Assembly (NCBI GenBank): GCA_030824075.1
Contig: JAVBYJ010000007.1
Coordinates: 1 to 42,616 of the forward strand
DNA from: Geothrix sp.
Lineage (GTDB): Bacteria > Acidobacteriota > Holophagae > Holophagales > Holophagaceae
Reading direction: 5' to 3'
Length of the DNA: 42,616 nucleotides
Shown piece after piece: positions 24,859-34,859 of the stretch (positions within the stretch are counted from its first letter, which is position 1; every line of letters starts with the position of its first letter). A program made the position numbers and the translations under genes. Below the pieces are notes generated by a model. That model was given only the letters and a program-made list of their open reading frames with translations, made no database searches and was not told the origin of the DNA.

Positions 24859-25866
24859 ATGATCCCCGTCTCTTCTTGGCAGCAGGTGGCCTGGCATGAG
24901 CGCCGCTCCTACTGGGAGCTTGCGGAAGGGGCCCGCCGCAGCCTGCGGGAGGCCCTCGAGCAGGAGGCCGCCCACCTGGCCCGGCACGCGGACCGGGCCC
25001 TGGAGGACTACGCCAACTGCCCCGGCACCCTGGACGGCCAGCTTGTGAATGGCGATGTCCTGGCCACCCTGCTGCCCAGCCTGCGGCGCAACCCCACGCA
25101 AGGCTACGAAGCGCTGGAGGACCCCGCGGGACGTGCCTCCGTGCACCTGAACGCCCTGGGCAAGCGCCTCCGTGACCGGGCGCTGGCCCAGGCCCGGAGC
25201 GAGCCGGTGATCATCTTCATGGGCGGCCAGGCCACGGGCAAGACCACCGGTGCCCTGGCGCTGGGACCGGCCTTCGGCGCGGTGTTTGACGCCCCCCACA
25301 CGGACCCCGAAGGCGTCGCCTTCCTCCTGGGCCGCATCCGCCGGGCGGGTTGCGGGGAGGTCCACTTGGCTTACACGGATCGCGATCCCGAGGGCTCCCT
25401 GAAGGCCATGCTGGCCCGCTCCGAGCGCGAGGGACGCTACGTCCCCCTGGATCGCATGGCCCGAGCCCATGCCTGGGCCCCCTTCACCTTCCTGGGGCTC
25501 GCTCCCCGGGTGGGCCGATGGTTGCAGCTCTACCACGTGCGGGTGGACGAGGAGGGATCGGGTCGCATGACTGAGGGCCAGGACGCCCTCGCCAGCGTGC
25601 GGGCTCGCCAGAAACCCGCGGAATCCGTGGTTGCCTACCAGCTCCAGACCGCTTACCTTTCTCTACTAAGGAATCCGACCCATGACCCCGAAGCCTGGTA
25701 CCCGCGAGACGTGCTCGCAGGACTCAATCGAACCCTCGACAGCATCGCCCCGTGGCGCCGAAGCGAAGCCGACCATCTCCTTCGCCGATTTTTCGAAGCT
25801 ATGGCGGAGCGAGGTGCCCAAGGTCGTCCAGGCCCACGAAGAGCATCGGATGGAAGTGCGCCGTAA
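24859..25866 (+). CDS. P-loop ATP-binding protein, kinase/zeta-toxin-like
   Basis: With the ATG at 24859 the protein has 335 residues. The clearest feature is a P-loop (GGQATGKT, 122-129) preceded by a hydrophobic strand (EPVIIFM), as in zeta-toxin and small-molecule kinases. A helical N-terminal region (RRSLREALEQEAAHLARHAD) precedes it. I cannot name the family. A TTG at 24841 would add six residues. There is no Shine-Dalgarno sequence; CATAAT at 24835-24840 could be a -10 box for a nearly leaderless message. The last 185 bases overlap another ORF in a second frame, and GC bias at third positions shifts to that frame near 25800. Confidence 0.65.
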   Translation: MIPVSSWQQVAWHERRSYWELAEGARRSLREALEQEAAHLARHADRALEDYANCPGTLDGQLVNGDVLATLLPSLRRNPTQGYEALEDPAGRASVHLNALGKRLRDRALAQARSEPVIIFMGGQATGKTTGALALGPAFGAVFDAPHTDPEGVAFLLGRIRRAGCGEVHLAYTDRDPEGSLKAMLARSEREGRYVPLDRMARAHAWAPFTFLGLAPRVGRWLQLYHVRVDEEGSGRMTEGQDALASVRARQKPAESVVAYQLQTAYLSLLRNPTHDPEAWYPRDVLAGLNRTLDSIAPWRRSEADHLLRRFFEAMAERGAQGRPGPRRASDGSAP

Positions 25867-25882
25867 CCTGGGACTGGCCTAG
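25682..25882 (+). CDS. Small 66-residue ORF overlapping the P-loop gene
   Basis: This ORF starts inside the P-loop gene in another frame, with AGGA nine bases before its ATG. Its second half (ISFADFSKLWRSEVPKVVQA) looks like a real amphipathic protein, and its third codon positions are GC-rich where those of the overlapping gene turn poor. It is either an independent small protein translated by coupling or the true C-terminus of the P-loop protein displaced by a frameshift. I do not recognise the family. Confidence 0.5.
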   Translation: MTPKPGTRETCSQDSIEPSTASPRGAEAKPTISFADFSKLWRSEVPKVVQAHEEHRMEVRRNLGLA

Positions 25883-25885
25883 GCT

Positions 25886-25942
25886 GAATTCGCTATGCGA
25901 ATCCGAAGCGCTTTTATATGTGAATTCGCGCAGCGAATTCAC
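25886..25942. repeat. Two related hairpins between convergent genes
   Basis: GAATTCGC-TAT-GCGAATCC (25886-25904, one mismatch) is followed 15 bases later by GTGAATTCGC-GCA-GCGAATTCAC (25920-25942, perfect ten-base stem). The second overlaps the stop of the CoA-binding gene at 25939-25941. They probably terminate both converging genes. Their shared core GAATTCGC and its complement suggest a dispersed palindromic unit. Confidence 0.6.
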
Positions 25943-26346
25943 TCGTGATAACCCATCACCACCAGTAGGCACGGCCCCCCCGCGATGACCGACATGCCGA
26001 GCGATTCGGCCGTGGCGATGGCCGCGTCGCTTTCGGCGCCGGGCTGCATCCAGATGTGCGTCACGCCCGCGGCGGCGGCGTCGCGGACCACCTGCTCCGT
26101 GACCGCGGGGGGCGTGATGACGGAGATGGCCTGCACCTTCACCGGCAACGCCGCCAGCGAGGGATAGGCCTTCAGTCCCTCCACTTCCGAGGCCCTGGCG
26201 TTGATGGGATAGACCTCCTTCCCGTGCTGCTGGTAGCAGCGCAACACCTTGTTGCCGTACTTCGAGCGGTCCACGCTCGCACCGACGACCGCGAAGGAAC
26301 CGGAGGCGAGAAAGGACTGGATGCGGTCAGTGACAGACATGGCCAT
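25939..26346 (-). CDS. CoA-binding domain protein (YccU-like)
   Basis: The 135-residue protein is a single CoA_binding Rossmann domain. FAVVGASVDRSKYGNKVLRC is the nucleotide loop. EVYPINARASEVEGLKAYPS and a terminal AESLGMSVIAGGPCLLVVM complete the fold typical of YccU-like proteins, whose role is not established. I chose ATG at 26346 because AGGAG lies five bases upstream; Met at 26340 is an alternative. The gene-less hairpin element lies just upstream, between this gene and carB. Confidence 0.9.
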   Translation of the reverse strand: MAMSVTDRIQSFLASGSFAVVGASVDRSKYGNKVLRCYQQHGKEVYPINARASEVEGLKAYPSLAALPVKVQAISVITPPAVTEQVVRDAAAAGVTHIWMQPGAESDAAIATAESLGMSVIAGGPCLLVVMGYHE

Positions 26347-26369
26347 GGGATCTCCTAGGAAAACAATCA

Positions 26370-26437
26370 TCCACAGATTCCACAGATGACACAGATTCAA
26401 TAGAAGTAAATCTGTGTGAATCGGTGGAATCTGTGGA
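26370..26437. mobile_element. Element C: gene-less inverted-repeat hairpin (MITE-like)
   Basis: The left arm (26370-26397) and right arm (26409-26437) are imperfect inverted repeats separated by an 11-base loop. Each arm is about three units of nine bases of the type CCACAGATT. Pairing has one indel and a few mismatches by my alignment. The unit shares CAGATGACACAGAT with the arms of cassette A. It lies between the carB stop (26461) and the CoA-binding gene and contains no gene. Confidence 0.65.
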
Positions 26438-26460
26438 CAGAAAGCCTTTCAGCTTGATCG

Positions 26461-29670
<3,210 letters not shown>

Positions 29671-29678
29671 AAGAATTC

Positions 29679-30139
29679 ACCACGAAGACAGGAAGACCAC
29701 GAAGAAAGACCAAATCAGTTAACCAGACGACGGATCCCATTCTTCAGGGGGACCGCATTGAAGTTGATCAGGAAACCGAGCCTATGGCCTGAGAGCTTCA
29801 AGTAGGTGAGGAGTTGCGCGTAGTGGATCTTGGTGAGTTCATCCACTGCTTTCAGCTCAAGGATGATGCATCCCTCGACTAGCAGATCCAACCGGTAACC
29901 AGCATCAATGTCTACTCCCCGGAAATGCACTGGCTGGGGTTTCTGTCGCTCAACAGACAGACCCCGGCTGGTCAATTCATGGACGAGACATATCTCGTAA
30001 GCACTCTCGAGTAGACCCGGACCAAGCTCGCGATGAACCACAATGGCAGCATCGACAATGGTTGCAGCAATGGCTTCAACCTTTGGGTCCAACGCCCCAA
30101 CCCACCTTTCTTCCTTCGTGGTCTTCCTGTCTTCGTGGT
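29679..30139. mobile_element. Cassette B: inverted-repeat-bounded GxxExxY insert in carAB
   Basis: The arms at 29679-29704 and 30114-30139 are perfect 26-base inverted repeats built on short CACGAAGAC-like units. The 461-base insert starts at the base after the carA stop and ends eight bases before the carB ATG. It carries one GxxExxY gene in operon orientation. No transposase is present, and a target-site duplication is not evident. Mobility is inferred from the shared architecture with cassette A and element C. Confidence 0.65.
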
Positions 30140-30143
30140 TCAT
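29715..30143 (-). CDS. GxxExxY protein, PD-(D/E)XK nuclease-like (cassette B)
   Basis: The 142-residue protein has the family motif G43-LL-E46-SA-Y49 (GPGLLESAYEICLV) and the nuclease-like D86 (YRLDLLVE) and E96-x-K98 (ILELKA). It is clearly homologous to the protein at 9245-9670 but well diverged. The start at 30143 forms an ATGA overlap with the carA stop, and the first residues (MNHEDRKTTK) are read from the right inverted repeat. The longer frame to 30617 runs through carA out of frame and is not real. In this operon position it would be co-transcribed with carA and carB. Family function is unknown. Confidence 0.87.
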   Translation of the reverse strand: MNHEDRKTTKEERWVGALDPKVEAIAATIVDAAIVVHRELGPGLLESAYEICLVHELTSRGLSVERQKPQPVHFRGVDIDAGYRLDLLVEGCIILELKAVDELTKIHYAQLLTYLKLSGHRLGFLINFNAVPLKNGIRRLVN

Positions 30144-31219
30144 CTTGAATGTCTTTCCATGAGATCTACAAATCGCTTGAAAGCCGGATGTGCGTCGTGG
30201 GGACCGGGGGAGGCTTCCGGATGATGCTGAAGGCTGAAGATGGGAAGGCGCGTATGCCGCAGGCCTTCGACGGTGCCGTCGCTGAGGTGGCGATGGGTGA
30301 CTTCCACATCCTTCGGCAGACTCGCCTCGTCCACGGCGAACCCGTGGTTCTGCGCCGTGATCTCGATGCGACCCGTCATCAGATCGTGGACAGGCTGGTT
30401 GGCGCCGCGGTGACCGAACTTGAGCTTGAAGGTCCGGGCCCCAAAGGCCTGGCCCAGCAGCTGGTGGCCCAGACAAATGCCGAAGATGGGCATCTTCCCC
30501 AGACAGGCCTCGATCTCCTTCTGCATTCCCGGCAACGCGGCGGGATCCCCGGGGCCATTGCTGAGGAAGAGGCCATGAAAACGGGCGTCCGTCAGCTCCG
30601 TGGCTGGCGCATCCCACGGGAAGACCTCCAGATGCAGCCCAGCCCCCACCAGCTGGCTCAGGATGCTCTGCTTGATGCCGCCATCCAATACCGCCACGCG
30701 GAAGGGGCCGCCGGGGTTCAGCTCGTAACGGTCGCGGCAGCTCACCTCGGCGCAGAGGGCCTGGCCCGTCATGTCCTGCAGGGCGCTCGCCTTGACGACA
30801 CCGGCCTCCAGGCTGCCATCAGCCTCGGTCCAGATGAGCGAGGGTTGGGATCCCTGGTCCCGCAAGTATTGCGTCAGCGCCCGGGTGTCGAGCTCGGTCA
30901 TCACCGGGATGTGATGGCGCTTGAGCCAGCCCGCCAGATCCCCCTCGGACCGCGTGTGATCCGGAACGAAGGTCAGGCGACGACAGAGCAGCCCTGTGGC
31001 CCAGGGTCGCGTGCCCTCGTTGAGGTCGGCATGGATGCCGTAGATGCCCTGTTCAGGGAAGGTCATGCAGACCATCTGTCCCGCGAAGCTGGGATCGGTG
31101 AGGATCTCCTGGTAGCCGCTCATCGCGGTGGTGAATACGGCTTCGCCGCCGCCGCCGAAACCCAACGGCGCCCGCCCCCGGAAGATGGTGCCGTCCTTCA
31201 GGATCAGGTGCGCGCGCAT
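30140..31219 (-). CDS. carA: Carbamoyl-phosphate synthase, small subunit
   Basis: The 359-residue glutaminase subunit starts with the CarA N-terminal domain (ILKDGTIFRGRAPLGFGGGG, TTAMSGYQEILTDPSFAGQM). Its class-I amidotransferase domain carries the nucleophile Cys in FGICLGHQLLGQAFG and the His/Glu pair in FSLQHHPEASPGPHD. It supplies ammonia from glutamine to CarB. AAGGAGG lies upstream of the ATG at 31219. The stop overlaps the cassette B GxxExxY start. A terminator-like hairpin lies 121 bases upstream, in the probable leader. Confidence 0.96.
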   Translation of the reverse strand: MRAHLILKDGTIFRGRAPLGFGGGGEAVFTTAMSGYQEILTDPSFAGQMVCMTFPEQGIYGIHADLNEGTRPWATGLLCRRLTFVPDHTRSEGDLAGWLKRHHIPVMTELDTRALTQYLRDQGSQPSLIWTEADGSLEAGVVKASALQDMTGQALCAEVSCRDRYELNPGGPFRVAVLDGGIKQSILSQLVGAGLHLEVFPWDAPATELTDARFHGLFLSNGPGDPAALPGMQKEIEACLGKMPIFGICLGHQLLGQAFGARTFKLKFGHRGANQPVHDLMTGRIEITAQNHGFAVDEASLPKDVEVTHRHLSDGTVEGLRHTRLPIFSLQHHPEASPGPHDAHPAFKRFVDLMERHSR

Positions 31220-31339
31220 GTGCCTCCTTCGAGTTCTGGCCTCGCCGTCGGGCTCTGCCTGAGGGTGAGGTGGAGGCCCGGGGGGGACATGGCAAGCGGA
31301 GCGCAGGCGGCTCCCCCCGGGCCGTGTCAGAGACTCTGC

Positions 31340-31371
31340 AAAAACCCCACGAAGGCCAGGCCGTCGCGGGG
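31340..31371 (-). terminator. Leader terminator-like hairpin upstream of carA
   Basis: On the minus strand a GC-rich stem (CCCC/GGGG base, one G-U pair, one mismatch, then a second short helix) is followed by TTTTT. No minus-strand gene lies upstream; the nearest gene, tadA, points the other way. The hairpin therefore sits in the likely carA leader and may be an attenuator. I see no PyrR-binding sequence I can name. The rest of 31220-31518 holds no gene. Confidence 0.5.
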
Positions 31372-31518
31372 TCGTGAGAATGACATCGGTCCTTCAGAAC
31401 CAAAGTGAGTGTAACGACCCGGAAAACCGAGGATGAGCCTTTTTCTTCAAGGAGGAATCAGCCATACTGCTCCTTTGTTCCTGCTGTACAAGCCGCTGTT
31501 TGAGCCACACTGGACGGT

Positions 31519-31971
31519 ATGTGGAGCGGCGACGACATCTACTTCATGAAGCTCGCCCTCGAAGAGGCCGAGAAGGCGGATCGCCTGGACGAGGTGCCCG
31601 TGGGCGCCGTGCTGGTGTCCGAAGGCGCCCTGCTGGGCCGCGGGCACAACCATCCGGTGAAGCTGAACGATCCCACGGCGCACGCCGAGATCCAGGCCCT
31701 TCGCAGTGCCGGTGCCTGGGCCAAGAACTACCGGCTCACGGGCGCCACGCTCTACGTGACGCTGGAGCCCTGCCTCATGTGCTTCGGGGCCCTCATCCAC
31801 GCCCGGGTGGGCCGCGTGGTCTTCGGTGCTTCCGATCCCAAAGTGGGCGTCAGCCGTTGGCTGGATTCCTTGAACGGCGCGGCCCTGAACCACCGCTTCA
31901 CCTTCGAGGGCGGGCTGCTTGAACCGGAGTGCCGGGACCAGATCCAGGCCTTTTTCCGTAGGCGTCGATGA
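31519..31971 (+). CDS. tadA: tRNA-specific adenosine deaminase
   Basis: The 150-residue protein has the zinc site H55-A-E57 (TAHAEIQAL) and P84-C85-x2-C88 (EPCLMCFGALIHARV), and the C-terminal TadA pattern with DSLNGAALNHRFTFEGGLL. It converts A34 to inosine in tRNA-Arg(ACG), an essential reaction in most bacteria. I used the first ATG. No strong ribosome-binding site is visible. The next Met (FMKLALEEA, position 10) would still keep the whole domain. It is divergent from carA. Confidence 0.93.
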   Translation: MWSGDDIYFMKLALEEAEKADRLDEVPVGAVLVSEGALLGRGHNHPVKLNDPTAHAEIQALRSAGAWAKNYRLTGATLYVTLEPCLMCFGALIHARVGRVVFGASDPKVGVSRWLDSLNGAALNHRFTFEGGLLEPECRDQIQAFFRRRR

Positions 31972-32036
31972 GACCGGGCGCCATGTTCAGCGCCGGGCGC
32001 CCCTTGCGCGGCCACACCCCACTTTGAAAGCAGACC

Positions 32037-33104
32037 CTAGCGTTCCGACAGCATCCGCACCGCGAAGGTGGCCAGCCAGTGCTCCCCTTCGTAGCTCCCG
32101 GAGGCCAGATGGGGAAGCGAGGCCCGGGCATGACGAACCGCCATCCGGCGCAGGGGCGCCGAGCGCGGATCAGCCGGACCCAGCGCGGCCACGATCTGGT
32201 GGAGGGCCCGGGCCCGGCTGAGGTTGAGGCCATCCAGGTGGACGATCTTGGGATCGGTGCGATCCGAAACCACCGCGGGAGCCAATCCATCCTGCAGTCC
32301 AGGCAGGAACCCCGTCAGCCAGCGACGGAAGGACGCAGGGGGCAGGACCCGCGCCATGAGCGCCGCCTCCTCGAGACAGGGGGACAGGAAATCCTCTCCC
32401 CCGGGCTCCCAACCCAGCGGCCCCCGCCGGTCCCGCCCGAACCAGGCGCGGGCCCGGTCGAGGATCAGCGCCTCGAACCGGGTGTCCTTGGCGGCGCGGG
32501 CGTAGTCCAGGGCGAGGTCCAGGCTGAAGGCGGTGTTCGGGTGGACCCCGGTGCGGATGGGGTAGGTCTGCTTCGGCAGGAATGACTGGAAGCGCGCCGC
32601 GAGGTCGTCCGCCAGGGGCTGAAGGGCTGTGGCCCAGCGCACCGCTGCCGGATCGTCCCAGGTCCTCAGCTCCGCCGCGAGCTTGAGCAGCCAGGCCCAA
32701 CCGTAGGTTCGCTCGAAACTCCGGCGGTTGCCCTGCCGCAGGTAGGCCACCTCGATCGCGATGCGCTCCGGCGCGAGGTTCTCCTCCAGCACCGCGCGAA
32801 TCTCCGCCGCCCGGGCCATGCCCGGGTGCTCCCGCAGCAGCCTCACGAGCATCCAGTGTCCATGCACCGAGGAATGCCAATCGAAGCATCCGTAAAACGC
32901 GGGATGCAGGTCCTTCGGAGACTGGACCTCCCCCGCCCCATTCATGACATGGTCGAGTTTGTTCGGGTATTCCTGCCGGACGCACCGCAACGCCAAGGCT
33001 GCGAACCGGTCCGCCGCCGCGTCCGTCAGAGCCAGGTCCACTTCTTGCCCCTGGACCGAGGCCATCACCACCATTCCCAACAGCGCACGCTTGACCCACA
33101 CCAT
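32037..33104 (-). CDS. DUF2891 family protein, probably exported
   Basis: The 355-residue protein begins with a signal-peptide-like stretch (MVWVKRALLGMVVMASVQGQ). It contains the DUF2891 hallmark HPAFYGCFDWHSSVHGHWML and further conserved blocks (YGWAWLLKLAAEL, YPIRTGVHPNTAFSL, LGWEPGGEDFLSPCLEE). DUF2891 proteins have an alpha/alpha-barrel-like pattern and no proven function. I chose the ATG at 33104, with GGGAGG four bases upstream. The longer frame to 33299 is an antisense reading of the tRNA-Ser gene. Confidence 0.87.
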   Translation of the reverse strand: MVWVKRALLGMVVMASVQGQEVDLALTDAAADRFAALALRCVRQEYPNKLDHVMNGAGEVQSPKDLHPAFYGCFDWHSSVHGHWMLVRLLREHPGMARAAEIRAVLEENLAPERIAIEVAYLRQGNRRSFERTYGWAWLLKLAAELRTWDDPAAVRWATALQPLADDLAARFQSFLPKQTYPIRTGVHPNTAFSLDLALDYARAAKDTRFEALILDRARAWFGRDRRGPLGWEPGGEDFLSPCLEEAALMARVLPPASFRRWLTGFLPGLQDGLAPAVVSDRTDPKIVHLDGLNLSRARALHQIVAALGPADPRSAPLRRMAVRHARASLPHLASGSYEGEHWLATFAVRMLSER

Positions 33105-33157
33105 GAGACCTCCCGAAGGCTGGATTCTAGCGGGCAGTTTGATAGAATGGCCGTTCC

Positions 33158-33247
33158 GGAGAGATGGCCGAGTGGTTGATGGCACCGCACTCGAAATGCG
33201 GAGACGGGGAAACCTGTTCGGGGGTTCGAATCCCTCTCTCTCCGCCA
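33158..33247 (+). tRNA. tRNA-Ser (anticodon CGA)
   Basis: GGAGAGA (33158-33164) pairs with TCTCTCC (33237-33243), followed by G and an encoded CCA. The anticodon stem CCGCA/TGCGG encloses the loop CTCGAAA with anticodon CGA at 33192-33194. The long variable arm and the T arm (GGGTTCGAATCCC region) are typical of tRNA-Ser. It borders the accessory island, with a recombinase remnant beginning about 170 bases downstream. Confidence 0.95.
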
Positions 33248-33415
33248 AGTAGTCTGCAGTTGCAGCACTGATCCCCAGGTCCTTCGAGCAATGCCCCACA
33301 CGGCGCGGCTCTCAGGCCCTGGGGATTCACTTGGAGAGGGTGCATCTCTCCCCGCAAATGCCCCTGGATCCCCGATTCTCTCCGGTGGCCCTGGAGTAGG
33401 TGGCTTTCTTGTTCG

Positions 33416-34213
33416 TCAGATCCTCGCGGACTTGACTTCGAAGCCGAGTACCTTTCTCTGCTCCGCCCAATCCATGGGGAGCTTCGCGAGCAATCGCTTG
33501 ACCGTGAGCTGCTTGGGCTGATGGCCATCCAGGATCGCTTCCACGATGTCCGGAGCCAGCCAGGCCAGCTGCAGGTGCCTAGCCACATGCTGACCCGAAA
33601 TCCTATTCGTCCTCGCGATCTCATCCCGGGATCTGGCCTGCCCAGAGATCAGAAGGTCGTACCAGAGGGTCCCCCGGGCCACTGCCTGGATCAGGGGCTT
33701 GTCTCGATGGGCTCCTCCCCAGGAGCCCTGAGGCCCTGGGATGACATATCTCAGCCCTCGTCCACCCCGCTTGAACCTGGTTTCCGTCTCCAGGGTGATG
33801 GGCCCTTCCATTTCACTCTCAGAAAGGCCAAGCAGAGTCTGGAGGGCAGTCCGGTTCAGATGCAGGGTCAGAGAAGTAGGGGACACCACCACCTGCTGGA
33901 GGAGACCCTTCAACCACCCCCTTCGGTCGGAGGCTGACCAGCCATCCCAATCCTTGATCGCCCTGGCCGCGGTCTGGATCACCTGGGACTGCCTGCTTCC
34001 GATCTCTCCGAGGGCATTCAGTAACTGGGTCGGTGAGGACAGGAACTCCCGGAGCCGACCCCAGACCCCTTCCTCCAGGTCGTGGGCGGGTAGACGCAAG
34101 CCCCCCTTGGAGGATCCCTCCTGCCCCTCTGAGGAAGGCACCGTCACGTAGTACCGATACCGTCTCTTTGAACGCTGGGTGTGCGTTGGCACCATCCGAT
34201 GCCGTGCAAACAA
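33416..34213 (-). pseudogene. Serine site-specific recombinase, C-terminal remnant
   Basis: The 265 residues match the C-terminal part of a large serine recombinase. They begin near the end of the zinc-ribbon region (RMVPTHTQRSKRRYRYYVTV), continue with a coiled helix, and end with the family tail (RDEIARTNRISGQHVARHLQ, then LAPDIVEAILDG and QLTVKRLLAKLPMDWAEQRK). The whole catalytic resolvase domain and most of the recombinase domain are missing. A stop lies just upstream at 34216-34218, where the match ends. It cannot be an active integrase. Its place beside tRNA-Ser marks an old integration at this site. Confidence 0.82.
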
Positions 34214-34282
34214 CTAATACAATATTTGTGAGCAGTCCGATTTCGACAAAGAACCGGGTGCCCCTAACATTTTGAGGATTTC

Positions 34283-34675
34283 ATGAAAAAGCTGACAGCC
34301 AAACACATCAAGGAGCAAGACGAACTCGTCCGTTCGCTTGAATCGGTAGCAGATGAGATCGCCGAGGAAGTGCGGCAGGTCAACGCGAATATCTCCACTG
34401 CCAGGGAACGCATCGAATCCCTGACAACCCGTTACAACGACATCGTCCAGGATGCCAAGACCTTCATGTCGTCTATTCACGACGAACAAGATAGCTACTT
34501 CGCTGATCGTTCAAGTGGCTGGCAAGAAGGTGACGCCGGGCAAAGCTACGAGAGTTGGATGGATGAGTGGAACACCGACCTTGAGGGACTGGACGAAGTA
34601 GAACTCCCTGATGAAGTGGATGAACCGGAATTGGATGCTGTATCCATTCTGCGCGAACTGCCCGAGCAGCCCTGA
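34283..34675 (+). CDS. Small acidic coiled-coil protein
   Basis: I do not recognise the family. The 130-residue protein has GAGGA before its ATG, a long amphipathic helix in the first 65 residues (VADEIAEEVRQVNANISTAR, then a second helical stretch), and a very acidic C-terminal half (LDEVELPDEVDEPELDAVSI). There is no signal peptide or membrane segment. It sits in the island between the recombinase remnant and the AT-rich ATPase, transcribed away from the former. A role in phage or mobile-element biology is possible but unproven. Confidence 0.65.
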   Translation: MKKLTAKHIKEQDELVRSLESVADEIAEEVRQVNANISTARERIESLTTRYNDIVQDAKTFMSSIHDEQDSYFADRSSGWQEGDAGQSYESWMDEWNTDLEGLDEVELPDEVDEPELDAVSILRELPEQP

Positions 34676-34704
34676 ACGGCATTGATGAGTGTTGGCGTAA
34701 CAGC

Positions 34705-34732
34705 GCAGCAGCATCCCTTACAGCCCCAGGAG
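34705..34732 (+). repeat. 28-base direct repeat, copy 1
   Basis: This matches copy 2 (34802-34829) at 25 of 28 bases by hand count, at a 97-base spacing. The shared core is TACAGCCCCAGGAG. Copy 1 includes the left arm of a hairpin after the coiled-coil gene. Confidence 0.6.
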
Positions 34733-34749
34733 GAGTCATCTTCCTGGGG
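34724..34749 (+). terminator. Hairpin after the coiled-coil protein gene
   Basis: CCCCAGGA at 34724-34731 pairs with TCCTGGGG at 34742-34749 around a ten-base loop, followed by TTAGGGGTT. It lies about 50 bases past the stop at 34675. A weaker version of the same structure begins at 34821. Confidence 0.5.
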
Positions 34750-34801
34750 TTAGGGGTTCAAGGTGAGTCGTTCACGGAATTGGATGTGATCGGATAGCAC
34801 C

Positions 34802-34829
34802 GCATCAGCAGCCCATACAGCCCCAGGAG
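34802..34829 (+). repeat. 28-base direct repeat, copy 2
   Basis: Second copy of the repeat at 34705-34732. Its hairpin partner (TTTCTGG at 34838-34844) pairs less well. It lies just downstream of the minus-strand ATPase stop at 34860. Confidence 0.55.
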
Positions 34830-34859
34830 ACACCAGGTTTCTGGAGGTTATCCCCTGAG

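Noticed and set aside
30144..30617. N-terminal extension of the cassette B GxxExxY frame
   Set aside because: It runs out of frame through carA. The repeat-encoded ATG at 30143 gives a normal family length.
33105..33299. N-terminal extension of the DUF2891 protein (residues such as REGFEPPNRFP)
   Set aside because: It is an antisense reading of tRNA-Ser. The ATG at 33104 has a good ribosome-binding site and begins a signal peptide.
33416..34213. An intact integrase for the island
   Set aside because: The catalytic resolvase domain is absent and an in-frame stop lies just upstream.
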